Below, piece by piece: positions 38,201 through 47,730 of a stretch of DNA of 64,000 nucleotides. The notes below the pieces were generated by a model. It was not told where the DNA came from. It was given only the letters and a program-made list of their open reading frames with translations, and made no database searches. Positions within the stretch are counted from its first letter, which is position 1. Every line of letters begins with the position of its first letter. This DNA is from Cellvibrio sp. PSBB023 (GTDB lineage Bacteria; Pseudomonadota; Gammaproteobacteria; Pseudomonadales; Cellvibrionaceae). The stretch spans positions 806,001 through 870,000 of the forward strand of contig NZ_CP019799.1 in assembly GCF_002007605.1 (NCBI RefSeq), read 5' to 3'. Both the position numbers and the translations under genes were made by a program.

Positions 38201-41119
38201 TCAGCAGGTTTTGAGGCTTAATCCCAGCTGCTCCACCAGTTCTTTTTGCCCTGCATGGGTTACTACGGCAATGCTGGCTTTTTCCGGCCGCAAATAGGTA
38301 GCTGCAACACGCTTGAGGTCATTGGCGGTGACAGCCAGAACACGGTTGCGGAACTGCTCGCGCTTTTCGCGGGTGCGGCCAAACAACTCGGCTTGATAGG
38401 TGGATTTGGCTTCACCAGCAGGCGAGCCGGGTTTATCGATACTGCCGATAACCCCGAGGATGGCCTCTTCCACGGATTGCCAAGGGTGATCCGTGGTTTG
38501 TAACCATTGCAAGGACGCATCGAAATCCGCCAGGGTTTCGGTCAGCCGTGGGTCGCGATAAGAATAGAAGCGGAACGCCGCGCTATTACTGTCCTGGCTG
38601 GCGCCACCGCCGTAGGCTCCGCCTTGTTCGCGAATGGTGCGATGCAAAAAGCCGTTGCGTAAAAAACCGCCCAACACCGTGAGTGCCGCTGCATCCGGGT
38701 GATCACTGGGCACACTGGGGTAGGCTTTGGCGCAGAAGTTTACCTGAGTGTTGGTAATCCACGCCTCGCGCACGGTTTCTTGCACGGGCGGCAAACTGAA
38801 GTGTTTGAACTTGCTGACGATGCTTTCCGCAGGCCAACGCGCTTGCAAGTTATCGCGGTAGTTATCCAGATGTTCCTGCTCGCCCACAATCAGGAATTGT
38901 TTAGGGGCGTGCAGCACCAAGGCGTGGATGGATTGCAGCAGCGCGGCAAAATCGGCAAGTTGCTGCGCATCGTCCAGTGAGTTATCCAATGCTTTGACCG
39001 CCGCAATGCCTTCCAGTCCGCCTAGCAGGTGTGACACTTTGGCTGCCGGACTCATGCCTGCACAAGCGGCAGTCATGGCGAGGCTATGGCCATTGCCGGT
39101 AATGCTCTGCTCGCGGCGGGCGCGGTTTTGGGCAATAAGCTCGCGAATACGGCTGTGCTCGTCAAAACGGACTTCCAGCAAGGTGGTTTGCATCAACGCA
39201 TTGAGCGCGGCACTGTTGCGGCTCAAGGCCTTGGCGGAGAGGGTCAGGTAGGCGTCAATTGCCTGTACATCACCACTGGCGCCACGAATGCTGCTAAAGG
39301 CATGAATGGAGCCTACCACTTCGGCTTGCCAGCGCTGGGTGGCCAGGTAATCTTTATCGCCCGCGCCCAATTCGGTTAAGCAAATGCAGTAATAAGGCAA
39401 TACCTTGAGTTGCGCTTCAGACAGCGCGGGTAACTTACAGGTAATTTGTTGGTATACCAGCCCATTAGTTCCCGCGCTGTAGCGGCGCAGCGGGTAGTGA
39501 TGCAGTAGCTCATGGGTGCCCGGTGTGTAATGCAGGTTGGCGGGAATATCAGTCAGGTCAACCTTTGGCAGTATGCTCTCATCGTCCTGCTGCTGTTGGC
39601 GCTCCTGCAGGGCATGGGCCCGGGCGATAATTTCCTGTTTTTGCTCCTCGCTCAGGTTGGCTTTCATCGCGGCGAGACGCGCAATTTCAGCGGCTTTGAT
39701 GCGCTCGCCCATTTGGGCATCCGGGCGCAAGGTCAGGCGTACACGGTGCGGGTTATCCAACAGCCATTTGCGCACGGCAGTCTGGATAAACGCCGGGTCC
39801 TGGGTTTTGCGACGCAAATTGTCCAAGGCGGCATCCACATCCAGCAGGGCGATAGGGTCGCCGCGATGGGTCGCAGAGGTTAAACCAGTCAGGATCAGTT
39901 GCAGGCCATAGGGATAACCGTCGCCACCCACTTCGCGCTGCGATAACTCCAGTTGGTGCAGGGACGCTTCGATCTGCTCTTGCGGAATACCCGCATCGGC
40001 CACTTTGCGCATAGTGTCGAGGATCATCGCCTCTACATGGGGGGCATTTTCCAGCGTACAGCCTTCCAGTCCGCACACAAACGCCATTTCGCGCGATGAG
40101 TCGTCCAGCCCACATAAGGGGGATGGCGCTTGCCCCAGGTCTGTGGTTTCCAGTGCTTGCTGCAGTGGCGATGCGCTGTTATCCAATAAAATATTGGATA
40201 CCAATTGCGCCTCCAGCGATTCATCCAGATCAGTCGTTTTGCCTAATAACCAAGCAATAACGACATGGTGTTTTTCATCCAGGTTATCGGCATCACTCTC
40301 ATCAATCGGATAGGCTTCTTCTACCGCAATAGGTGCGTGGTAGCGTTTCTCATCGCCCACTGCAATCACTTCATCCAATGGCTCAAATTGGCTGAGCGCA
40401 CGGGTTTCAAATTTCTCTTGATGAACAGCCGCAGGAATGTCGCCATAGGTCATAAAAATGGCGTTGCTGGGGTGATAGTGGGTGCGATAAAAATCTTTCA
40501 ACTGCTGATAGGTGAGGCTGGGAATATCTTCCGGTTCGCCACCACTGTTGTAGTGATAAGTCGTTGTGGGGTAAAGGTACTTACACAGGGTATGCCAGAG
40601 TTGGGACGATACCGAACTCATCGCCCCTTTCATTTCATTAAATACTACGCCTTTGAAGACTAAATCGGATGCGGGATTATCTGTTTCAGCAAATTCCACG
40701 CGGTGGCCTTCCTGTGCAAAATCCAGTTCATCCAGACGCGAAAAAAACACCGCATCCAAATACACATCCAGCAAATTATTAAAATCTTTTTGGTTCTGGC
40801 TGGCGAAGGGGTAGGCCGTCCAATCCGAGCTGGTAAAGGCATTCATAAAGGTATTAAGCGAACGGCGTACCATCATAAAAAACGGATCGCGCACCGGGTA
40901 TTTTTGGCTGCCGCAGAGCGCGGTGTGCTCCAGAATATGCGCCACACCTGTAGAGTCATGCGGCACTGTGCGCAAGGCTACCAGAAAAACATTTTCATTA
41001 TTGTCGGCCGCTAAATGGATGTGTTGGGCGCCGGTCACTTTATGGCGATATTCCTCAACACGAATCTTCAATGCGTCGATACTGTGGCTGCGCAATAATT
41101 CAAACGTTGGATAACTCAT
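38201..41119 (-). CDS. M16C family zinc metallopeptidase, presequence-protease-like
   Basis: 972-residue pitrilysin-type peptidase of the PreP/Cym1 group, which degrades short unstructured peptides inside a closed chamber. The inverted zinc motif HILEH is at 61-65 and the third ligand is expected in VVFNEMKGAMS near 140. Both halves of the clam-shell are present. No signal peptide is seen, so it is cytoplasmic or periplasmic by an unknown route. ATG 41119 is preferred over a GTG at 41173 that overlaps the tapT stop. It follows tapT on the same strand. Confidence 0.92.
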   Translation of the reverse strand: MSYPTFELLRSHSIDALKIRVEEYRHKVTGAQHIHLAADNNENVFLVALRTVPHDSTGVAHILEHTALCGSQKYPVRDPFFMMVRRSLNTFMNAFTSSDWTAYPFASQNQKDFNNLLDVYLDAVFFSRLDELDFAQEGHRVEFAETDNPASDLVFKGVVFNEMKGAMSSVSSQLWHTLCKYLYPTTTYHYNSGGEPEDIPSLTYQQLKDFYRTHYHPSNAIFMTYGDIPAAVHQEKFETRALSQFEPLDEVIAVGDEKRYHAPIAVEEAYPIDESDADNLDEKHHVVIAWLLGKTTDLDESLEAQLVSNILLDNSASPLQQALETTDLGQAPSPLCGLDDSSREMAFVCGLEGCTLENAPHVEAMILDTMRKVADAGIPQEQIEASLHQLELSQREVGGDGYPYGLQLILTGLTSATHRGDPIALLDVDAALDNLRRKTQDPAFIQTAVRKWLLDNPHRVRLTLRPDAQMGERIKAAEIARLAAMKANLSEEQKQEIIARAHALQERQQQQDDESILPKVDLTDIPANLHYTPGTHELLHHYPLRRYSAGTNGLVYQQITCKLPALSEAQLKVLPYYCICLTELGAGDKDYLATQRWQAEVVGSIHAFSSIRGASGDVQAIDAYLTLSAKALSRNSAALNALMQTTLLEVRFDEHSRIRELIAQNRARREQSITGNGHSLAMTAACAGMSPAAKVSHLLGGLEGIAAVKALDNSLDDAQQLADFAALLQSIHALVLHAPKQFLIVGEQEHLDNYRDNLQARWPAESIVSKFKHFSLPPVQETVREAWITNTQVNFCAKAYPSVPSDHPDAAALTVLGGFLRNGFLHRTIREQGGAYGGGASQDSNSAAFRFYSYRDPRLTETLADFDASLQWLQTTDHPWQSVEEAILGVIGSIDKPGSPAGEAKSTYQAELFGRTREKREQFRNRVLAVTANDLKRVAATYLRPEKASIAVVTHAGQKELVEQLGLSLKTC

Positions 41120-41172
41120 AGGTTTGGCATTCTCTGGGTCAATAATAGGGTTCAATAACCTGAATAACGACA

Positions 41173-41829
41173 CTACAAATCTGGCGATAGGCGCCGTGTT
41201 TGTTCGTCAGGTTTGGGAATAAATGCGGCCAGTTGCGTAACAAAATCGGCCATCGCCTGTAATACGGGTTGATAGTCGACTCGGCGCTGTTCAAGTTGCT
41301 GCAGAGCGTAACAACTTGCCTCCAGTGTGGAAAGCTGATTTTCGCTATGTGCCTTGCGAATGGTGTAAATCGATGTTGGTGTATCGTTCAGGCTTAAGAG
41401 TGGGAGTTGTTGCAAAATCGGGTTCAGATAAAGCATTTTCCGGCTTTTGCGCCAGGTCGCATCAATCACAATCAAGCGCAACTGTTCGGCGGCAATGCTC
41501 GTCAGGTTTGGTGTGGCTGGCGGCGGTTGAATGCCCAGTGAATGATAGTCTGCCAGTGCAGGGTAGAGCAGCAATGGCTGGCGTTGACCGGCGTAAATAG
41601 CAGCGTGCAATTCTGCGCTATCAAACTGTTCCGCCTTGTAAAGCTGGCTGTTTTTTACACTCAGGTGTAACAGGGCTGCCGTATTTTTTGCGTTTGTGGC
41701 TTCATCCGGGTGCTGCAAAATCACAAGCTCCACACGATTGTGAACCTGATGAATAAATGCGCAAAAACAAGTGCGCGCCGGGCGCAAGCAGCGATCACAG
41801 GTTGTTCGCTTGAATGACTCGCTACTCAT
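41173..41829 (-). CDS. tapT: DTW-domain tRNA-uridine aminocarboxypropyltransferase
   Basis: 218 residues with the N-terminal zinc pattern CDRCLRPARTCFC and the DTW motif region VIDATWRKSRKML. The family member TapT of Escherichia coli adds the aminocarboxypropyl group of SAM to U47 of tRNAs (acp3U). It overlaps the GIY-YIG gene upstream by eight bases, so they are co-transcribed. The diverging cmoM is also a tRNA-modifying enzyme. Confidence 0.85.
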   Translation of the reverse strand: MSSESFKRTTCDRCLRPARTCFCAFIHQVHNRVELVILQHPDEATNAKNTAALLHLSVKNSQLYKAEQFDSAELHAAIYAGQRQPLLLYPALADYHSLGIQPPPATPNLTSIAAEQLRLIVIDATWRKSRKMLYLNPILQQLPLLSLNDTPTSIYTIRKAHSENQLSTLEASCYALQQLEQRRVDYQPVLQAMADFVTQLAAFIPKPDEQTRRLSPDL

Positions 41830-42217
41830 CGCTGACGGTGCTCGTGTTGGATGTGCTTTGTTTTAGTATGTTGCGATCTGGTGTAGCAAGGTGTTGCAGG
41901 TCGTACTTGTCCATCAGTTGTAACACGGTGACCTGATGCTGGTATATCAGTGCGCGCTTCGCTTTGGCGCTGAGGGCTTTCAATGCATATTCACGCTGGC
42001 TCGCCGTTGAACGGTTGTGACCTTCCTCCAAAAAACACAGTTGCACGGGCTTGCGTCCACGAAAATAACGCGCACCGGCACGGCCAGATTCATGGGCCTG
42101 CCAGCGGCGGCGCATATCCGTGGTAATTCCGGTGTAAACTTGGTCGTCACTGGTGAGAATCATGTAGACCAACCAGTTATTTGTGGGTGTTATGTCGTGC
42201 AAGCGTTTCAACACCAA
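41822..42217 (-). CDS. GIY-YIG domain protein
   Basis: 131 residues. The N-terminal 80 residues form a single GIY-YIG nuclease-like domain (LVYMILTSDDQVYTGIT, then RRRWQAHESGRAG and ARYFRGRKPV), as in the YhbQ/UPF0213 group; the remainder is a low-complexity tail. The cellular role is unclear. The start is a TTG (42217) or GTG (42214), with no ribosome site visible. It overlaps tapT by eight bases. Confidence 0.78.
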   Translation of the reverse strand: MVLKRLHDITPTNNWLVYMILTSDDQVYTGITTDMRRRWQAHESGRAGARYFRGRKPVQLCFLEEGHNRSTASQREYALKALSAKAKRALIYQHQVTVLQLMDKYDLQHLATPDRNILKQSTSNTSTVSDE

Positions 42218-42243
42218 TCGTGTGATGAGTGAACGGAAAGTAT

Positions 42244-43056
42244 ATGGTAAAAGAATCCAGCAGTCAGGATCGCAATTTTGACGATCTTGCCAAGCGCTTT
42301 AAAAAGAATATTTACGGCGGTTTAAAAGGCGATATTCGCTTGGCCGTATTGGAACGGGATTTTACCGACCATATCCCTGTTGTTCCTTTTGGTGCAGAAG
42401 TTCGCCCTTGGCGCGTGTTGGATGCCGGTGGCGGCCAAGGGCAATTCTCCTTGCAGATGGCGCGGGCAGGGCATCAGGTAGTAATTTGCGATATTTCAGC
42501 CGAGATGCTCAAACTCGCCGAAGAGCAAGTCGCTGCAGCCGGTGTACAAGCCAATGTACAGTTAATTCACTGCGCTATTCAGGATTTACCAGCGCAACTA
42601 GCGCCCCATGAACAGCAGTTCGATGTGGTGATTTGCCATGCGGTTATGGAGTGGATGCAAGAGCCGTTCACACTCTTACCTCACTTGTTGCATCACCTGA
42701 AACCGGCCGGTTATTTATCGCTCACCTTTTACAACCTGCATTCTTTGATCTATAAAAACTTACTGCGTACCAACTTTAAAAAAATAATCAATCAGGATTT
42801 TGGCGGTTCCAAAGGCAGTTTGACCCCCATTAACCCCTTGAATCCACAAACGGTGATGGAATGGATTGACGCTTTGCCACTGGTAGTCCTTGAGCAAAGT
42901 GGTATAAGGGTATTTCACGATTATATTTTCAATGAGGAACATCGCGCGCGGGAACCTGAACAGTTACTGCAGATGGAGCTTCATTTTTCCCGACAAGAGC
43001 CTTATCGCTCATTGGGTCGTTACATTCATGTACTTGCAAGATGCATTAACGATTAA
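42244..43056 (+). CDS. cmoM: tRNA 5-carboxymethoxyuridine methyltransferase
   Basis: SAM-dependent methylase that would esterify cmo5U34 to mcmo5U in tRNAs. 270 residues. The N-terminal signature QDRNFDDLAKRFKKNIYGG is that of CmoM (formerly SmtA). The SAM loop is VLDAGGGQGQFS, followed by the acidic ICDISAEML. The ATG at 42244 has GGAAAG five bases upstream; the open frame extends to a GTG at 42229. Divergent from tapT/GIY-YIG with a gap of only 26 bases. Confidence 0.92.
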   Translation: MVKESSSQDRNFDDLAKRFKKNIYGGLKGDIRLAVLERDFTDHIPVVPFGAEVRPWRVLDAGGGQGQFSLQMARAGHQVVICDISAEMLKLAEEQVAAAGVQANVQLIHCAIQDLPAQLAPHEQQFDVVICHAVMEWMQEPFTLLPHLLHHLKPAGYLSLTFYNLHSLIYKNLLRTNFKKIINQDFGGSKGSLTPINPLNPQTVMEWIDALPLVVLEQSGIRVFHDYIFNEEHRAREPEQLLQMELHFSRQEPYRSLGRYIHVLARCIND

Positions 43057-43071
43057 GCAGGAGAGAGATGT

Positions 43072-44118
43072 TTGAGTGAATCGTCTTCGCTGATAAAGGA
43101 GTCCCTGCCGGCTTCTGTTAAAACCTCTGCCTTTATCGCGCTGAAGCTCGCGGTTGTTTACGCTGCTTTCTCCGGGCTTTACATATTGCTGTCCGATCAA
43201 TTGCTTTACTTTCTGTTCACCGATCCCGCAACCATTACCTTTGTCAGCACAATTAAAGGGTGGATCTTTGTATTTCTCACTTCGGTGATGCTGTATTTTT
43301 TTGTGCGCTCACAAGTGCAGGTTGCGCTGGAAGCTTCACGCTTGCAGCAAGAAGTGCAGGAAGAAAAGCGACGTACAGAGGAACGCATTCATCACCTGGC
43401 TTATTTTGATGGTTTAACAGAACTGCCAAACCGCGTGTTATTAACCGATCGCCTTGCGCAAATTATTGCGCAATCTGTACGTGAAAAAATGCAAAGCGGA
43501 TTAATTTTGTTGAACGTGGATCGCTTTAAAAAAATCAACGACGCCCGTGGGCAAGGTAGTGGAGACAACCTGCTTAAAGCACTTACCCTGCGATTGCGAG
43601 CGGTAATGCGTGATGGCGATACCCTGGCCCGGGTAGGCGGCGATGAATTTGCTATTTTACTGCACTCCCTCAATAGCAACCCGCAATCTGCCAGCCATAC
43701 GGCAAGAATTGTTGCCAACAAAGTCCAGCAAGCGCTCAATATACCTATTGTGATTGACGACAATGAAGTGCGCGTCACCGTCAGTATGGGGTTGACACTG
43801 TTTCCTGATGCGAGCGATGACTCGGCAGATGAAGTTATTAAGCGCGCGGATAATGCACTACACAAAGCCAAAAATAAGGGCGGTAATCAGGCGCTGTTTT
43901 TTGAGTCGGAAATGGGCATTGCTGCCGAGCAGTATTTTCAAATTGAGCGTGAGTTGCGCAAAGGAATCGATCAGGGTGAGTTGCAGTTGTATTTGCAATC
44001 GCAGGTTGATGCCAATGGTAAGGTGATGGGGGCTGAAGCGCTGGTACGTTGGTTACACCCGAACGCGGGTTGGTGCCACCTGCCATGTTTATTCCTGTGG
44101 CAGAAGATACAGATTTAA
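43072..44118 (+). CDS. GGDEF-EAL protein, 5' part ending at a frameshift
   Basis: Start TTG preceded by AGGAG. Two membrane helices (about 22-80) and a short coiled coil lead to a GGDEF domain (about 110-280) with intact RVGGDEFAIL and an I-site RDGD five residues before it. The first metal-ligand Asp is Asn (LNVDRFKKIND), so cyclase activity may be lost. An EAL domain begins (GAEALVRWLHP) and is broken at about 44058-44060, where TTACACCCGAA lacks one base; the frame then reads nonsense to 44118. The rest is at 44049-44690. Confidence 0.8.
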   Translation: MSESSSLIKESLPASVKTSAFIALKLAVVYAAFSGLYILLSDQLLYFLFTDPATITFVSTIKGWIFVFLTSVMLYFFVRSQVQVALEASRLQQEVQEEKRRTEERIHHLAYFDGLTELPNRVLLTDRLAQIIAQSVREKMQSGLILLNVDRFKKINDARGQGSGDNLLKALTLRLRAVMRDGDTLARVGGDEFAILLHSLNSNPQSASHTARIVANKVQQALNIPIVIDDNEVRVTVSMGLTLFPDASDDSADEVIKRADNALHKAKNKGGNQALFFESEMGIAAEQYFQIERELRKGIDQGELQLYLQSQVDANGKVMGAEALVRWLHPNAGWCHLPCLFLWQKIQI

Positions 44119-44690
44119 TCGCCGATATTGATAAATGGGTCTTTGAGCAAGTGTGCCTACTGTTGGCGAGTGCGGCAATGTGTGAGCGATCACTGCGTAT
44201 AGCAGTAAACATTAGCCCAAGGCATTTTCGGCGCAGTAATTTTGTCAATTGGATAAAAAGTACTATTGCAAAAACAGGCGTTGATGCAGGAAAACTCACT
44301 TTGGAAATTACTGAAGGCTTATTGGTAGATAACGTCAGTGATGCTATTGCAAAAATGAGTGAACTAACAGCGCTGGGAATTCATTTTTCAATCGATGATT
44401 TTGGAACCGGTTATTCTTCGTTGTCCTACTTAAAACGTCTCCCTATCCATGAATTAAAAATCGATAAGGTGTTTGTACAGGATGCGCCCGCCAACACAGA
44501 AGATGCAGCATTGGTTGAAACGATTTTGGCTGTGGCAAAGCATCTGCGCCTAAGGGTTGTTGCAGAGGGTGTTGAAACCCAGGCGCAAGCGGATTTCCTG
44601 AATGAGCGCGCGATGGTCACTCATCAAGGATATTTGTATAGCAAACCGGAACCGGCAGGTCGCTGGTTGGAGAATCAATTACTATCATAG
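44049..44690 (+). CDS. 3' fragment of the GGDEF-EAL gene: EAL phosphodiesterase domain
   Basis: 213 residues in the -1 frame of the preceding one. From PERGLVPPAMFIPVAEDT on it is a normal EAL domain with NISPRHF, LTLEITEGLLV, SIDDFGTGYSSLSYLKRLP, LKIDKVF and EGVETQAQ, so the c-di-GMP phosphodiesterase residues are kept. A -1 shift or one added C restores LVRWLHPERGLVPP exactly. It has no start signal and should be read as the end of the gene at 43072. Confidence 0.78.
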   Translation: MVTPERGLVPPAMFIPVAEDTDLIADIDKWVFEQVCLLLASAAMCERSLRIAVNISPRHFRRSNFVNWIKSTIAKTGVDAGKLTLEITEGLLVDNVSDAIAKMSELTALGIHFSIDDFGTGYSSLSYLKRLPIHELKIDKVFVQDAPANTEDAALVETILAVAKHLRLRVVAEGVETQAQADFLNERAMVTHQGYLYSKPEPAGRWLENQLLS

Positions 44691-44702
44691 GTGTTGTTGC
44701 GC

Positions 44703-45206
44703 TTAGTTGCCGCTGAGTTTATTAATCAGAATATCGCGCGCCTGATTGATTTTAGCCGCCAGATAATCATTACCCCCTCTGTCGGGATGCAGTTTCTGAA
44801 TTAGCCTGCGGTGCGCATCCTGCACCATATCTTGTGTCACTTCACCTTTGTCTATGTCACCTGCGAGGCCAAGAATTTCCAGTGCTTCGCCAATGTTCAT
44901 GGCGCTGCTTTGGTTATTAGGCGGTGTTTTTTCTTGTGTCTGCTCTTTTTTATGTTTTAGCCACAAGGGTAATGCCTGCATAAGCAAACCAGCGCCCATG
45001 CGTAAAAAAGGCAACATTGCTCCAATCGCGGCGCCTATCCAATGCATACGCCCTGTTACCACCAAAATCACGAGTAAACCAAGGAACATGCCTGTGCCTA
45101 AACGCCACAGTGTTTTGCGTTGTTGAGCTGTGCTCATTTTTTTATAGCGTGAGCTGATAATCACAATCGATGTCACAATCACCGCAAAAATAAGAATATT
45201 CAACAT
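44703..45206 (-). CDS. Membrane-anchored DnaJ-domain protein
   Basis: 167 residues: a membrane helix at the N terminus, one or two more near 35-80, a charged linker, and a C-terminal J-domain (about 100-167) with the HPD tripeptide in QKLHPDRGGNDYLAAKINQARD. The layout, J-domain last and membrane helix first, resembles the TIM14/DjlC-like co-chaperones, so it probably recruits DnaK to the inner membrane. It faces the GGDEF-EAL gene tail to tail with 12 bases between. Confidence 0.82.
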   Translation of the reverse strand: MLNILIFAVIVTSIVIISSRYKKMSTAQQRKTLWRLGTGMFLGLLVILVVTGRMHWIGAAIGAMLPFLRMGAGLLMQALPLWLKHKKEQTQEKTPPNNQSSAMNIGEALEILGLAGDIDKGEVTQDMVQDAHRRLIQKLHPDRGGNDYLAAKINQARDILINKLSGN

Positions 45207-45386
45207 AATAGGCGCAAACTCTGGTTATGGTTCAGTCTATGGGGTGGTTATTTGTAAGGCTGTATTATCGTGATGGGGCGATTGTAACACCAGTTTCTGA
45301 ATCGCTTAATTACTGAATTTGATTATACTTGCCTACAGTTATTGTTAATCCTATCAACATTCACGTTACGGTTTGTGAGGCAACAG

Positions 45387-47090
45387 ATGGTTGGGTACCT
45401 TGTGGGCAGTGTAAGGCGATCAGTCAGCAACCTTCTTTGCCTGTCACTGATAATCATCCCGGCATTGTTAAGTGCCTGTGGTGGTGGCTCCTCGGGTGGC
45501 ACTCCTCCTGTGGCCAGTAGTACACCGACGCTATCGTCGTCATCAAGCAGCTCCTCTTCCTTGCCAGCAATAATTACCCTGTCGGGCAATATTACCTATG
45601 ATTTTGTGCCCCATGCCGCGGAGCAGGATGGGTTGGATTACACCGCCACAGTGGCGCGTCCGGGGCGTGGGTTATTGGTTGAGTTACTGGATGCGAATAA
45701 TCAGGTGTTAACCAGCACTATCAGCAGTCAAACCGGTGCCTATAGCTTGAATGCGACGCGCGATAAATTGGTACGGGTTCGTGTTAAAGCACAACTGCTT
45801 AGCGAGTCAGATAACAGCGCGCAATGGGATTTTAAAGTCACGGATAACACCAGCAACAATAGTGTTTATGCCATGGCTGGGTCTTTGTTGGCTGCGAATG
45901 AAGCAACCGCTGCGCGTGACTTGCATGCATCATCCGGTTGGGGCGGCAGTGCCTATAGCCAGCCACGTGTGGCCGCACCTTTTGCGATTATTGACTCTAT
46001 CTTTACCGGTGTTGAACGCCTGTTGGCTGTGGATGATGCCTTACAATTTCCCACACTCGAATTGCGTTGGAGTCAAAACAATAATACTGCCGATGGTGAT
46101 TTGGCGTTGGGTGAAATTGCTACCAGTTTTTACAGCAGTGACCTGAATGCCATTTATATTTTAGGTAGCGAAAATGACGATACAGATGAATATGATCGCC
46201 ATGTCATCCTGCACGAATGGGGGCATTACATTGAAGCGACATTATCCCGTTCCGACACTATTGGCGGGAGTCATCAAGGCGATGACAAACTGGATTTGCG
46301 TGTTGCTATGTCAGAAGGATTTTCCAATGCGTTTTCAGCCATGTTACTCGATGATCCTGTGTATCGTGACACCAGTGGCGTTCAGCAAAGTGATGACTTT
46401 AGAATTGCGGTAAATCGTATCGATAATACTGTGCGTGGTTGGTACTCAGAGGCATCGGTACAATCAATCTTCTACAATTTTTACGTGAGCGATACCAATA
46501 AAACAGCTCGTGATATCGCCGATGTGTTTACTGTCATCCGGCGTGACAATTACATCAATAGTGATGCATTTGTATCGATCTACCTTTTTGCCGAGCAGTT
46601 GCGGGCTGCAGATCCAACAGTTACGCCAACGATTAATAGTTTGCTGATTGGACAAAATATCGCAATTACTGATCGTTTTGGTGCAAATGAAAGCAACTCC
46701 GGTGGTGCAGCGGCTCATCTGCCGATCTACAAAACGCTACCGCTAAATAATACTGCTGTGAATGTTTGTAGTACCAATAACCAAGGTGCTTACAACAAAC
46801 TAGGTGTGTCGCAATTCTTATTGTTGAATGTTGTATCCGCTGGCAATTACCGCATTACAGCCACTGAATCCGGTACAGCTTCCAGTGATTCCGATCCTGA
46901 TATGTATTTGTATTTTCGCGGTGAAATCCTGCAAGAGGCAACCAGTGCAATGGTAGGTTCGGAAACATTGACCCATTCATTGTTAGCTGGCGCTTATGTG
47001 CTCGAACTGGTTGATGATAGGGCCGTGAGAGATGATTTTAATGGGAATGCCTATGCCTGTTTTGACGTGCGTGCATTCCAACTTAATTAG
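45387..47090 (+). CDS. Lipoprotein zinc metallopeptidase with poly-serine linker
   Basis: 567 residues. ATG 45387 has GAGG six bases upstream and opens a signal peptide ending in the lipobox LSAC, followed by a Gly-rich and a nine-Ser linker like those of Cellvibrio exported enzymes. An N-terminal beta-domain (about 60-170) precedes a catalytic domain with HEWGH (H276, E277, H280) and a likely third ligand Glu310 in MSEGFSNAFS. A C-terminal beta-sandwich (about 450-567) resembles a pre-peptidase C-terminal domain. The substrate is unknown. A TTG at 45342 is an alternative start. It is followed by a second lipoprotein gene after eight bases. Confidence 0.75.
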   Translation: MVGYLVGSVRRSVSNLLCLSLIIIPALLSACGGGSSGGTPPVASSTPTLSSSSSSSSSLPAIITLSGNITYDFVPHAAEQDGLDYTATVARPGRGLLVELLDANNQVLTSTISSQTGAYSLNATRDKLVRVRVKAQLLSESDNSAQWDFKVTDNTSNNSVYAMAGSLLAANEATAARDLHASSGWGGSAYSQPRVAAPFAIIDSIFTGVERLLAVDDALQFPTLELRWSQNNNTADGDLALGEIATSFYSSDLNAIYILGSENDDTDEYDRHVILHEWGHYIEATLSRSDTIGGSHQGDDKLDLRVAMSEGFSNAFSAMLLDDPVYRDTSGVQQSDDFRIAVNRIDNTVRGWYSEASVQSIFYNFYVSDTNKTARDIADVFTVIRRDNYINSDAFVSIYLFAEQLRAADPTVTPTINSLLIGQNIAITDRFGANESNSGGAAAHLPIYKTLPLNNTAVNVCSTNNQGAYNKLGVSQFLLLNVVSAGNYRITATESGTASSDSDPDMYLYFRGEILQEATSAMVGSETLTHSLLAGAYVLELVDDRAVRDDFNGNAYACFDVRAFQLN

Positions 47091-47098
47091 GTGATTAC

Positions 47099-47704
47099 AT
47101 GCTCAAAAAAACAAACCGTCTGCTATTGATTTGCACTGCAGCGACCCTGCTCGCATCGCTCTTACAAGCGTGTTATTCAGGTCACTATTCTGGTAGTGGC
47201 GAATTGGGCAGCAGTGAGGCACATGAAGCGCAGTCGCCGGTTGTTGCCAATGCGCAAGAGCGAGTGCTGCCTGCGCAAAAAATGACCATGAAACCTGGCG
47301 CCAGTGTTAGCCTTGCCAACACACAGCCCATAGTATTACCGACAACAGGTATGCAACAGATTGAGCTTGTTTTGCAATCAGCCCGCCACGAGGGTGAGAT
47401 GAGTATCAGCGTCGCTTCCAGTGACGGTATGAGTGTGGACTCGACCACCAATACATTTCATTTTTCGCTGGTAGAGCAAGGGGAGTACCGTCTTCCAATC
47501 ACGCTTTATGTGGCGCAAGAGGGGCGTCACTATGTTCGTTTGAATATCAGTGTAGCCAGTCAGGGCACCAGTGAAAAACGGGCGATCTCGGCAATTGTGC
47601 AGGTAGGTAAACTTGCCCCAGCAGCACAAAAAACAGCGCCTGCCGGTACAACCGATGGCGTTATAACGCTGCCCGCGCAAGAGCGTATATCGCCGCAGCA
47701 CTAA
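47099..47704 (+). CDS. Hypothetical lipoprotein, partner of the metallopeptidase
   Basis: 201 residues with signal peptide and lipobox LQAC (Cys25), then a Ser/Gly/Ala-rich tether and a beta-rich domain (about 60-175). The spacing of eight bases to the metallopeptidase gene indicates one operon, and the two products should sit in the same membrane leaflet. It could be an inhibitor, chaperone or accessory of the peptidase, but nothing in the sequence proves it. I do not recognise the family. Confidence 0.68.
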   Translation: MLKKTNRLLLICTAATLLASLLQACYSGHYSGSGELGSSEAHEAQSPVVANAQERVLPAQKMTMKPGASVSLANTQPIVLPTTGMQQIELVLQSARHEGEMSISVASSDGMSVDSTTNTFHFSLVEQGEYRLPITLYVAQEGRHYVRLNISVASQGTSEKRAISAIVQVGKLAPAAQKTAPAGTTDGVITLPAQERISPQH

Positions 47705-47730
47705 TCGTTCATTGCCTTGTCGGGTTTGTT

